Part shown: piece by piece, positions 23,340 to 34,100 of the stretch
Layout: every line of letters starts with the position of its first letter
Position numbering within the stretch: the first letter of the stretch is position 1
Assembly: GCA_947184155.2 (NCBI GenBank)
Contig: CAMXCT020006575.1
Span: forward strand, 276,591-340,590
Direction of reading: 5' to 3'
Length of the DNA stretch: 64,000 nucleotides
DNA from: Cladocopium goreaui
Lineage: Eukaryota > Sar > Dinophyceae > Suessiales > Symbiodiniaceae
Notes under the pieces: model-generated
Databases searched by the model: none
Seen by the model: only the letters and a program-made list of their open reading frames with translations
Told to the model about the DNA's origin: nothing
Position numbers and translations under genes: made by a program

Positions 23340-23994
23340 GAGCTTATCATCAGACGCTGAATCAATGAAGCACCGTTCACCGTTCATACAATACTCATTC
23401 TGTGGGTGAAGTTTTCATTTTTATATACATTTCACATATCTAGTACTGTAAATTTTCATTCCAATGCTCTCATTTCCTATACATTTCCTATAGTTTTCAT
23501 TCCGATGTTCTCGACCGTTTCATTTTGGGCCAGGCAAAAAACTGAGGCAAAAAAGTGAACCGTAACAGAAACTGCGAAAACGCGTTTCGCAGAACTTTGG
23601 CACAACAAAAAAAGGGACGATATACAGAAAATCATTGTCAGATGATGTATCATAAGCAACGAATCATTATGATAATTGATCTGACAATTTGCTGCTTCTT
23701 TTCACACTACATGATAGAACGCGTCCTTGAATGTCAAACATGATGTAAAATGATGTAAACTTGTTGTGCAGTTTGTACAAACAATCATGTGGTTGCATGG
23801 GCAATTTTGTCAACATAACATATCAAAGTTTGCCTTGTTGATAATCTTTCGTTCACCGGGTGCCCATACATGCGGACAAACACATGCAATAACCGACGAA
23901 TCAAAGGTCAAACATGGTCAAACCATCTGGGGGTCGTTCACAAATATACAATAAAACGTATCAAATATTAACAACTTATCATTTATGGTGGCAC
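23340..23994. other. AT-rich gap, no gene seen
   Basis: No exon with paired splice sites and no recognisable repeat. Confidence 0.35.
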
Positions 23995-24063
23995 CAGTGG
24001 GGTCATTATGTCCAGTGGTCATGCTGGCATCACGGGCAGAAAGGCCACTGGCATGACTCATCT
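23995..24063 (-). CDS. Short exon candidate
   Basis: Acceptor CAACTAG|AGATGA and donor CCACTG|GTGCCA enclose 69 bases reading MSHASGLSARDASMTTGHND. GC content is above the flanks. Unknown protein. Confidence 0.35.
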
Positions 24064-24069
24064 CTAGTT

Positions 24070-25313
24070 GTATCCCGCGCCAATGGTGATAAAATTCAAT
24101 GTACCCAGCTATATATCTAGGTAAGTGAAACAACCTAAAACGAGGGAAACAAGAACATGTTTGAGGTCTATGATAAGGTGGGGAGGTTGCTACCTTTGTT
24201 TGGCATTCATGTATTCAAAACCCCCCCAACAAAGTGTCGTTGATTCACATTCCCATAAATCGAACTTTACTGGTTCCCACATGTGGCCAATTCAACATGG
24301 CTTTGTCTGTAATAGAGTACGCTTACAAATCCGCCGGTGATCGCCGGCTAGTTGTCTTCAACTTTTTATGGCCTTGATTTGGGAAAAAAATCTCCTGTCA
24401 GGTAGACAACCCCAATATCATCTTGCTGATTATATCCCTAATTGATATGTTATTGTGAGGTGAATCAATGCATAAGATCAGGCATTATATCATTGATTCC
24501 CATTGTATCCCAATTAAACCCCAAATTGTAATTGGTTTATCCCAGTTACATCCAATTGTCTCAATCATCATTATATCTCAATGATCAGTATATCATAAAA
24601 AAAACATATATATATATATACCAGCGTATCCCAAATATATCTCCTTCTATCCCAGTTCACTCTCAGAATGTATCCCGATTATATGGGGTTGGCTGAAAAG
24701 ATGAATATTTTCCCTTTTAAAAGTGCATTTTGGGGGGAGACACAATTTTCAGACACACCCATATGTCAAAATTGGGTCCCCCAATAGTTGGAAGGTTAAT
24801 ACTCAAACATAGACTCAAATCTGTGGTCCCTTAGGTCGTCTATTTTTGACCCATTCTCTTATATCCAGTAATCATTCCTGAAATCCCTATATTCCAAATC
24901 CCAATAACCAATGATAAATATATATATATATATGTCTTAACATGCTTGAACTGGATGTTTGACTTTTAAATCTTATGATTATGTAAACTGACAGCTCTTA
25001 AGTTGGTAACTTATGGTAACTTGATACCTTGATAACAACTGAAGTCCCATTTGGGGATAATGCCAACTCCGGATTAATAAACCATGGTTCATTTTCATTG
25101 TGGGGGTACCCTCCAAATAGTTACAGTATGATACTTAAATGGGATCCCCCCAATTAAAGAACCGTAAACGGGGTTTATTAATCCATAATACTGGGTAAAT
25201 TATCATATTTCACTAAGCTGAATCTTGCGGCCATAAAAGGGGATGATTTCCCTAAACTAAAACCATGATTCCAGGTTTCGGGAGAACAGTGAGGGTTGAC
25301 ATTACACCCATAC
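24070..25313. other. Long AT-rich gap
   Basis: Simple TA tracts occur near 24600 and 24920. Several CCCAATTATATCCC-like short repeats lie between 24430 and 24680. A MITE family C fragment lies at about 25190-25310. No gene supported. Confidence 0.45.
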
Positions 25314-25444
25314 CCCACGTGGATGGTGAAATGCCGCCTCGAACCCAGACATCTCCAAGGATCTTCGAAGCATCGTCCTGGCCGCCGTCCTTCTCTCGCT
25401 TCCCCTCGCCACGGGAAGAACGCCGTTGTGGCCGCCTAGCTGTT
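25314..25444 (-). CDS. Exon candidate, basic
   Basis: Acceptor CGACACAG|AACAGC and donor CACGTGGG|GTATGG. The frame encodes TARRPQRRSSRGEGKREKDG, then GQDDASKILGDVWVRGGISP. The basic Arg/Lys/Gly start followed by an ordered-looking segment suggests a nuclear protein. Identity unknown. Confidence 0.5.
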
Positions 25445-25449
25445 CTGTG

Positions 25450-26067
25450 TCGCGCAATGAAAACACATGGGAAATCCACTGGAAATGGAGGTCTTAGTGG
25501 GACAACTATAGAAAAACCATAGGAAAATCAAGGAACATCATCTACTAATGGAGGTTTATCGCTGCAAAAAATCATCTATCAGTGGAACTTTGAATGGGAA
25601 ACTTATCTATGAAAGGTATTTTTTAGCTGCGACAAATCATCCATAAATGGAAGTTTGAATGGGAAACTTCTCTATGAAAAGTGGTATAGTTGGTGCGACA
25701 AAAACCATCTATAAATCCGTTTTTTTCCAGCAAACCATGTTTGATGACCGGAGGGTTTAGGCGTTGTGGTCGTCTTGGCCGTTGAGCCGATTGCCATTTT
25801 GAAGTAATCACAGATGGCAACAGAAAACAACAACGTAAATCAACAAGATTTGCTGTACTTCGAGTGGCCCCAACTGTCATTTCAGTGAGTCATTTGTGAT
25901 GCATTCTATTCGGACTTTCGATAAATAGTTTTCACATGTTTCCAACATTTTATCTGATCTGACACTTTAGTTGACAGATATTTTGATATTCCGACATTTT
26001 ATTTGACAATTCTATCATATTCTGACACTGTGTTTGACAGATATTCAGTGTTTGGGTATGGCGAAAC
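25450..26067. other. Gap, weak coding patch
   Basis: A GC-richer patch at 25745-25800 is open on the minus strand in two frames (KWQSAQRPRRPQRLNPPVIK in one) without clear borders. Several AAATCATCTATGAATGGAA-like short repeats lie at 25540-25720. Confidence 0.35.
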
Positions 26068-26110
26068 CCAGAGACTCTGCGTGCTGTGTCTTCATCCCTC
26101 ATGTCCACGA
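26068..26110 (-). CDS. Very short exon candidate
   Basis: Acceptor CCCAAAAAAG|TCGTGG and donor TCTCTGG|GTTTCG enclose 43 bases reading VVDMRDEDTARRVSG. It is short, so the call rests on composition and borders only. Confidence 0.35.
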
Positions 26111-27142
26111 CTTTTTTGGGGGGTTGTTTTTTAAGGGGGGGTGGAAGATCCATGGAACTCCATATATAGATTAGATCCATAAAACTTTACATAAATCCAT
26201 ATAAATGCAAATAAATTCACAATCTAACATTAAACATGATAAACATTGCGTTTTATTTTGATATTCCGGGGAAAGGATTGCTCTCCGGTAAGCAAATGTG
26301 GCTGGCTGGGAAATCGCCAAAAATAATGGTTTCTGGCTGGGAAAATCATCTATGAATGGGGTATTGTCCATTGCAACGTTTGTTTTGAGGAGGGTACTGA
26401 CTTTGATGTTACTGGGGGCTGTTAAGGGATTTATCTTCATATGTTGGGAAATATCTTACAATACAAGTAACATCTGATACTATAGAAAATTAATCCCTTC
26501 CCAGTAATCTTATCTAATGTATATAATGCGGGCAACCCAATTAAAGAAAAAAACATCCCAATAGAGGATTGTTATTGGGTACACCCCTATTTGGGATGAT
26601 ATAAAATGCCCTCCACTGGTTTGAAAATTTGATGGTTTGGGTCTACCACATCCCTTCCCAACAATGATCCCTATAGTTATTGCATTTATCACAGCAATCT
26701 CGTTTAATAAACTGTTAATATACTCTTTTGGAAGTTTCCTGAAATGGGTGGGGTTACCCCTAAATCATCCATTTTATTTTCGGTATTTCCATTATAAACC
26801 AACCATTTTGGGGACTCCCCATTTATGGAAGCCCTCATTTACACGCATAAATATTAACATTCCTGGGAAATATCTCCATATGTGAATCCTGTGAATCCCT
26901 TCCGACTCATTTCTTGAACCGACTCATATTAGATATCATATAAGAAATATCTTATATAGAAGATGAACCCCTTCCCAGTCTCTACTGTATATCATATATA
27001 CATATATAAATATGTATATATATATATAAAGAAATTTTATGTCATTGACTAACAAGTCATAAATTATACCCGCTGGTAAATGAGCAGTTCGACCCTGAAA
27101 ATACCAAACAACATTTTTAGTGGAACCTAATCTTCCAACCCC

Positions 27143-27272
27143 TACAATGTGGCACCCCCAAGATAGCTAAGTTGGTGAACATAACCACAATAACTACAAT
27201 AACTAGGTGACTATGGTAGTTACTATACTTAGATGGGATTATAAACCAACTTACAAGTAGGCGGCCTCACAA
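27143..27272. mobile_element. MITE family D copy
   Basis: Left end AATGTGGCACCCCCAAGATA, right end with GTAGGCGGCCTCAC, and the family AGTTGGTGAACATAAC and TTATAAACCAACTT arms inside. More diverged than the 6.2-kb copy. Confidence 0.5.
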
Positions 27273-27572
27273 GGCAAGTCAAAACCCTGATACCCAAACG
27301 GTACCCAAAGTCATAGCTGGTTTAGCTGGATGGTTATTCCCAGAAATATGGTGATGACAGGTTTCGACCCACGATATTGGTGGTTATATACCATTATGTC
27401 CCTACAGAAAAACCCATTTATGAAATGTGTAATCCCATTTGTGACCAGTTACAATGTCAACCCGGGATTAATAAACCATTAGGGGGTACTTTTTTAATGG
27501 TACCCTCCCAATTCAACAGCCATTTGGGCTTTGATTAATCCAGGGTTGACATTCATCCCATACAGGATGGTG

Positions 27573-27693
27573 CCCCCGTTCGATAGCGTTCAGTTGGTGC
27601 GTTTATAACTCCAATTTCACTAAGGTTTTTGTTGGTGATATATCTATAGTTCATGGGCTTATAACCAATTTATAACTGGGGGGACACCACCTT
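27573..27693. mobile_element. MITE family D copy
   Basis: Left end GGTGCCCCCGTTCGATAG, right end TAACTGGGGGGACACCACC. The internal arms CAGTTGGTGCGTTTATAAC and TTATAACCAATTTATAAC are partly complementary. Confidence 0.5.
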
Positions 27694-27892
27694 GTATCAT
27701 ATATCAGGTAAAATCCACCATGTTTCCCAAAAACTGTATATATGTACAGTATATTACAGTATATATCTGGGTAAATTAGAATATATCTGGCTAAATTTCA
27801 GCCCAAGATATATGTAGTATATGTATATCCCTTACAGTATATATATGGGTAATATTTCACTAAACTGCAAGGGGCACCACATTGCAGCGTAC

Positions 27893-28005
27893 CTGTGCTC
27901 GCCGTTCACGCTCCGCGGGCTCCGCGGGCTGCGCGGAGCGTAAGGGCTTCGGGAGCTCCGCGGGCTCCGAGTCCGTCGCCGGGGAGAGGCCATGGTCAGC
28001 GCCAT
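27893..28005 (-). CDS. Possible first exon, Arg-Ser-Pro-rich
   Basis: ATG at 28005 starts MALTMASPRRRTRSPRSSRS, continuing SPYAPRSPRSPRSVNGEHR to a canonical donor GAGCACAG|GTACGC. The sequence is strongly GC-rich against AT-rich flanks. RS/SP dipeptides resemble the low-complexity region of SR-type splicing proteins. A second open frame (GLSPATDSEPAELPKPLRSA) is equally possible and would be an internal exon, so the frame is not certain though the donor is good. Confidence 0.5.
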
Positions 28006-28009
28006 TTTT

Positions 28010-28360
28010 TTGGGGGTTTCGGATAGGGGAAGTTGATGTTTTTGGATGCTTTTTGGAGGGATTTTGGTGAATGTTCTTATATGTTCTTATGCTTTTTCAT
28101 GGCTTTTCATGGATAAAAAGGACGGATTTTGGTGATTTTCTGATCGTTTTTGATGATTTTCGAATCGCTTTTTCGTGGTGTTTCATGATTTGTGAGTGAT
28201 TTGTCGATAATTTCGGGTGATGTTTGAATTTAATAAGGGTAGATTTCTCATGTTTTTGGTAATTTTATTTTTTTGTGATGTTTTTTTGGTGGTTGATACA
28301 TAGTTTTCATGGTAAATTCTTTCGATCTAGATGCATTGCTTGTTTATGCTTATTTATCTT
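28010..28360. other. T-rich gap
   Basis: Repeated TTTTTGGTGATTTTC-like and TTCATGGTTTTTCATGG-like short motifs. No coding signal. Confidence 0.45.
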
Positions 28361-28740
28361 TTATAATATAGTGAAACGGGTCCCTCTTTCTTTTGATTGT
28401 TCTAACAGGATTTCGATTGATGACTGATGCATCATGAAACTGTACAGGCTTTCTAGCACATGATCATGCATGTGCTGGCTGTTCCAGATGGCTCTGACAG
28501 TGTAAGCAAAAGCTCCATACAATCCGCATGACTCCTCTTCTGGCATCCTTGGACATCAATCCAACTATGGGGAACGAAGAAATTGAAACCAATGTTTAAC
28601 AACTTTAAAGCCTCGTGTGACATTTCTTTTGATTTTTTCACTGGAGCAAAATGGGCGGCGTAAGAGTTCCAGTAGTTGCTGTAGTTCCTAGGAAGCCAGG
28701 AATGGGCTCTTGAAGATTGATGCATCTCCTTTCAACCCAA
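28361..28740 (-). CDS. Coding patch, frame shift or tiny intron inside
   Basis: Two overlapping minus frames read as protein. Upstream: HFAPVKKSKEMSHEALKLLN and GFNFFVPHSWIDVQ. Downstream: EEESCGLYGAFAYTVRAIWN, HMHDHVLESLYSFMMHQSSI, ending at TAA 28361-28363. They switch near 28545 without an obvious intron. This may be a decayed exon, a sequencing frameshift, or two exons with non-canonical borders. No family recognised. Confidence 0.4.
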
Positions 28741-28744
28741 TGAT

Positions 28745-29068
28745 CCACGGATTTTTCCAGTTAGCAAGTTGACCCACAATCATATGCTGTAGATATTGGA
28801 AGACCTGGATGGCTGGGCTTGTCGTGGCTTGACCCAACAGTCATGGCGGTGACTTACTAGGTATCATTAGCCTGGACTGTTTGTCACACATTGTCACACA
28901 TGTTCAATGTGGAGCTGCAAATGATGCGAGTAATCCCATCCCTCTAATATTAAACACAACCTAAATGGTCCCAAATAAGTGTTTAGTGGGGGATTTACAC
29001 TTATTTGTGACCCTCCAATGGGGGTGTGTTTAATAAGGGGCATGGGATTACTTCCTCAAAATTGATGA
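28745..29068. other. Gap, no gene seen
   Basis: Contains an inverted pair of ATGGGATTACT / AGTAATCCCATC flanking 28933-29050, which could be a small foldback MITE with a GTGTTTAAT/ATTAAACAC arm. Confidence 0.4.
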
Positions 29069-29221
29069 CTACGCGCGCGCCACAGTCCAAAAGGCGGAAC
29101 ACTTTTCATTGAAGTAACGGCCAGGCCGGCACATTGCGCGTTGCGCCACGCGAGAGGAAGAGATTATGGCAAAGTTCAAGAACTTGACAAACTCGGCAGA
29201 GGTTGTGTTTTCAGTTGCCAC
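29069..29221 (-). CDS. C-terminal exon candidate
   Basis: Acceptor ATCAAAG|GTGGCA is phase 0. The frame reads VATENTTSAEFVKFLNFAII, then SSSRVAQRAMCRPGRYFNEK, ending at TAG 29069-29071. The composition is plausible for a folded protein. Unknown family. Confidence 0.45.
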   Translation of the reverse strand: MATENTTSAEFVKFLNFAIISSSRVAQRAMCRPGRYFNEKCSAFWTVARA

Positions 29222-29229
29222 CTTTGATG

Positions 29230-29939
29230 TGATGATGTGATGGGTTTCCCTCCCAACAATAAAAAGAAGAACCATTCCGGAAAATGTGTTTTCTTCTCCA
29301 TTACCCTCCCTTTTTATAACTTGACAATATTCCATAAATAGATGATGTTCCCATTAACATATCCACTAGGGGATTTTCAAGCCAGCCATGACTACCGGAG
29401 GGTAGATACTACCATTTTTTTCAACGCTTAAATGTCACGGAAGCAGCTATCAATCAAGGGTGTCCTCCATTTGACCTAGTTTTATGCCAATTTTATGCAT
29501 TGGTCATGTAGCAGCAGTGTGAAGTCCAGATATTTTTTTAAAGCCTGCTCCAATAGTGCGTAAATTCTTCCCACAATTAGCTGATGATGATAATCCACAA
29601 ACTATTGGGTAGTACAGTATAACCCCCAAAGGAATCATCGACCATCAATAACCAACAAGGGTCAACAATGGGTTTAAACACTGGTCAAATGTCGTTTTCA
29701 CATGTTGTCCGATTGATCATCCCGTTCACACGCGGCCCGTATCATGGTGTCATGCACGAACTTTCAGAATATAGTAAAAAACAACTTGTGATGGAAAACG
29801 GATTCAATGTGCGGTATCTGGGTCTTTGTCAATCGGAATTATGACCTTCATAGCCTTATCTTAAAACACATCATGACGTTCAGCATTGTGACTCTGATCA
29901 AGAATACCAGCATTGTGACTCCGATAAAGAATATCTCTT
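29230..29939. other. Gap, no gene seen
   Basis: AT-rich. A MITE-B-like end (GACTACCGGAGGGTAG) lies at about 29390. A tandem pair of CAGCATTGTGACTC(T/C)GAT lies at 29881-29925. Confidence 0.4.
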
Positions 29940-30072
29940 TCACATGATGTTGAGAGCTGAAGTGAGGTCTTTCAAAAGCTGCTCCAAGTCTGCCTCTGTG
30001 CTTTGCATCTCCGTGCTCGCGCCTAAAGACTTTCGCTTTTCTGCGAGGCTCCGTTTAAAACATTCACCATCG
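29940..30072 (-). CDS. C-terminal exon candidate
   Basis: Acceptor GCAAGTAG|CGATGG. The frame contains DGECFKRSLAEKRKSLGAST and then EADLEQLLKDLTSALNIM with a TGA stop at 29940-29942. The end is a clear amphipathic helix. Identity unknown. Confidence 0.5.
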
Positions 30073-30580
30073 CTACTTGCGGTAATCCCCGCATCTGGCA
30101 GAATGCCATGATTACGGCTGGAAAGGTTGATGGAAACGGTGGCAGCCATGGGCTGCCAGGTGCTGGGTCCAGATCAGTGACGCAGGAACCAATGATGGGT
30201 AAAATAACCTGGTGGTTGAGCCACCCCACCAAAAAATCGGAAACATATGGAAAAGGCGTTCAGGATCACTATCCTCGAAGGAGTGGAACTTTCAAAACAA
30301 TGTTTCAATCCAGCTTTTGATTCTTTTTTTGCAGCAAATACCTCAACCTTTCCCCCTTTTTTTGTTGGATTTCATACAGCTATCCGATCCTATGTGTTTA
30401 TTATTTGTGACATACGGTACAAACTGAGAAGAAGTACCCAGCACCGTATCAAATCACTTGACCCAGCACCAACTGAGAACTCATGGATTGAGCCAGTGGT
30501 GACCGCTTTTTCCTGGAGTGGCTAAACAAAAATTCCACGGTGCTTTCTCATTCTTGAGCCTTGTGATGCAGAATAGATGA

Positions 30581-30691
30581 CTGGTTGGTGGTTAAAAAAC
30601 TATCTTGAAAAATATGAGTCAATGGGTTTCGGATGACATCCCATATATGAAATGGAAAATAATCCATTCATGGTTTGAACCCACCAACCAG
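30581..30691. mobile_element. MITE family A copy with ATGA target duplication
   Basis: CTGGTTGGTGGTTAAAAAAC at left, GAACCCACCAACCAG at right, 111 bp. Flanked by ATGA at 30577-30580 and 30692-30695. Lies 110 bases outside the copia element. Confidence 0.85.
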
Positions 30692-30803
30692 ATGAGGCTT
30701 TAGATGAAAATAGATCATTTTCCACAAAATCCACTCAATTTCTTGGTTCATCTGATCCCCATCAAATCCCCATCGATCATCCCGCATCGACTCTGAAAAT
30801 ATC

Positions 30804-30947
30804 TGTATTTTACAAGGTCAGCCAACAATAGTTACAATAACTAATGGGGCAACAACAGACCGGTAAGCACTCAGCTCTTTTGAACCAACGCTATCGGGTA
30901 GATCGATGATATATACAATACATGGTTTTACTGCAGGAGTTTTTACA
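30804..30947 (-). repeat. 3' LTR of the copia element
   Basis: 144 bp, TGTATTTTACAAGG at one end and GGAGTTTTTACA at the other, matching 42944-43087 with no difference seen. Very short for an LTR. The inner flank carries the polypurine tract (30948-30956 on the minus strand). Confidence 0.95.
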
Positions 30948-31168
30948 CCCCCCTCGGGCGAGCAGGGACGACTGCGGAGAACGAATAACCCAGAAAAGCA
31001 CACCCTCGCGGGTAGCCAAATTTCTTTAGTTGGTTTTAGACATTTTGTGCAGTCTTTCAAAGGTCCCTCTAAAAAGCTCAAGCCCGTAAAACCCAGCGCA
31101 GCGTTGCAAGGAAGGCACATTACCATGCCACATCTTGCGCTATGCTACAAAAGAAAATCATCGTCTCC
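30948..31168 (-). other. 3' untranslated region and polypurine tract of the copia element
   Basis: 221 bases between the pol stop and the 3' LTR. The GAGGGGGG run immediately before the LTR fits a polypurine tract for plus-strand priming. No open frame of note. Confidence 0.7.
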
Positions 31169-34100
31169 CTAACGGTTCCAAAAGATCCAACGGCCGCCGG
31201 CCTCGTCACGGTAATACCAAGCCCCACGCCAGAAACTCCATTCTCGGCGTGCACCATAGTGATCACGATTCCAACTCCAAGAGGCATCCGGGCGACCGGA
31301 GCTTGCAGCCTTCGAAGTGACTCCTGCGGTTGCTGCTTTTGCAGTGGGCGGTGTCTCAGGCTCCAAGAATGGTCGTGCTCCTGCTTTGGATGTTGGTGGT
31401 TCAGGTACCAGAAATGGTGCGGCTGGGGCATCAGCGTGCGAGGCATCTGCGCGAGCAGAGCTTGAGGCGGCTGTGACATCTGGTGCGGTTGCGGATGCAT
31501 CAGCTTCGGCTTTGCGCTTTCGCTCAATGGTGGGCGCGACCGTGGGGTCGGCCTTATGACCTCCAGGACCTCCAGCCTTTGCAGCGGCGCTCTGCTTCTC
31601 TTTGCGTTCAAGATTGCTCCGAACCAAGGGAAGGTTTTCCTCATACACCTTTTCGAGGAAATCACGAGTGCCATCAAGAGGGACTTGGACAGTACCCTTC
31701 CAGGTCAACAGGCCACGGAATGCGCCACGACGGCCGATGTAGCTGACATATTCATCCTCTGTAAAAATGTGGCGGCCAAACATGAAACCCCAGACCTTCT
31801 TCCATGTTTTGCGGAACTCAACTGGGAAGCCATCAACGCCACGAGGCTGAGACATGAAAATCAACTTAGATAAGCAGTTCTCATTTTGGGCATTGGCGGC
31901 GACGCCAGCCGAGATCTGAGCTTTGGTCCTTGGGGGATCGGGGAGGTTGCCATATGCGAACATATCGTCAAATATGCAGTCCTGCAGGTCCTTCCCCTCA
32001 CCGTGGATGCGGTCGCAAAAAGTGACGTCGCTGGAGTATCTGTCTTCCACGTCCTCGTAGCCCAGCGCTTTTGCACGTCGATGCCTGTCGCGGCAGTCTT
32101 TGAGGACTGCTGATTCCACGGATGTGATTCCCCTGGGGCCCAGTTCTCGGCGTAGCAGGTTGGCTTGCTCTTCCGTCAAGGCTGTCAGCAAGCTTCCGCT
32201 CATCTTCCCAAACATTCCGAACCCGGCGAGACTTTGCATTCGCCGTTCAAGGATGCGGGTCCTCCTGTTGGGTTTGTTGGCCTCTTTTGTATCGCCACTT
32301 TCGTCCACTGGGAGTGGCTCAAAACCACATGTGGTGCATGTCACTTGGCCACTGACGTACTCAACCTGGCAGAGGGGACAGGAGCCCATGAAAGGTTCGC
32401 AGTACTTGGGTGCAATGTAAACACGGCGCGTCCTTGCGGGCGGCTGGTCAACTTGCATTGAGGCAGTGGCTGCATCATCATCAGTGGACTTGGCATCGGG
32501 TCGCCCCGTGCTGGTGTCATCCATTGGGTCGTCATTTGCATCATCTCGGGCAGTCAAGGTGACCGCTTTGGCTTTCGGTGCTGAGGCTGATGCCGCGCCA
32601 GTCCATGTGCTGGGCTCGAGATTGCTCTCGGCGCGGGACCAAAGCACCTGTCCTTCTTCTGAGATGCTGACCAGAAACTGCGGTGGGATGCGTTCTGAGC
32701 ACAAAATCCCATCCATTTCTGTGCGACTAAAGATGACACCAGCTTCAACTGCTTGCCGCATTGCGATTTTGACTTCGATTGGACATTTTGCTCTTAATCC
32801 AGATCGATACCCCTGCGTGCCAATACAGTGTTCTGCCATGTAGATATGAGCACGGCCACTGTTGACTGTTGCACCGCCGCCTGGAATCAGGCCGTTCTGT
32901 GCGATGCTCTTCCAGCTGCTTTTCATCGTGCGATGGAAGACAACCTCAGGAACCTCAGTCATGGCACACAGGGGCACGCCAGTGAAGGCGGCTTTTCGCT
33001 CGGGGGATACATGGTCTGAGCAATACACCATGGTTGAATTGGCATAAAGACCCCCTGCGGTTTTCAAGGCAGCTTCGGAGTGACCCTGAATTGCACGGAT
33101 TTTCACAGGATAATACGGCATGCCTAGGCCATTGTCGACAGGAAAATGGGAAATCTTTGCACACAAGAATTGGAACCTACTCTTGCCATGCTTGTCGATC
33201 TTCATTGCGGTGCCAAACAGGTTTGCGACAGTGATGAAAACATCTGGGGGCACTTCCTTGCGGAAGGCTTTGGCAAAATCCTCCAAGTCAATCCAAAGGT
33301 CTTTGTCCATTGGCACCTTGGCACAGGATCCATGCCCCCTGCAAACTTTGTTGACACGAGTTGCAAAATCAGAAAACTTCTTGTCGACGCGAGTCTGGCT
33401 GGCAATGGTCTCAACGTCGGATGCCGATATCAGCTCCAGCTCATAAGCCGCACCTTCAAAGAGGATGCCGGGCACATCGTCCCCGTCTGCATTGGTCACC
33501 ATTGTATATTGGTATTCAGGCAAATGCTCTTCCATCCAATATGCTTTCACGTGGCCAGATGCTTGTCCCTCTAAGCGCGCAGTTGCCTGCGGCTGGTACT
33601 GGCTGGATGTGGCTCCCTTGTCATCTGCGGGCTCATCCATTGATGCTGGTGCTGCTTTCGGCCGCGACTTCAACATGACCTCAGCTGTCTGGACCAGGAT
33701 TGTTGCTCTGCTGGATGCAGCGGGCTCGCCGTCGCCGGCGGCCTTTGGAGGGTCATCTTTGGGAGGCTCAGCAAACGTGCCCGAAGGCATCGTCTTGATG
33801 TCGATGTAGTCCTCAGTGTCTGGTTGTTGAGCTTCGACGTCCTCCTTGGTGAATGACCTGCCCGTCGGCACAATGTGTCTTCGGGACTCTCCAAAAAGCA
33901 ACTTGGTGATGTTTGCACATGTCTCCTGATAGGATCTTGGCAGCTCGTCCAGGACGGCGCTCATGTTCCTCCGCAAATCATCCCATGTCTCCTGGGCACA
34001 CTCAGAAAGCTCCAAACCAATTTGGCCGACCCGCCATCCGGAATCAAGTGCGAAAAGGGTAGCTGTCCAATAGGCAGCAAGGCGCGTGCGATTTTCTTCA

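Larger units (their letters stand above)
26120..27892. other. Long gap with MITEs
   Basis: Two family D MITEs (27143-27272 and 27573-27693) and TA-rich runs (26990-27030, 27735-27860). A family C end fragment (TATCTGGGTAAATTA) lies near 27765. Open frames at 26171-26440 and 26637-26885 are not supported by splice sites. Confidence 0.5.
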
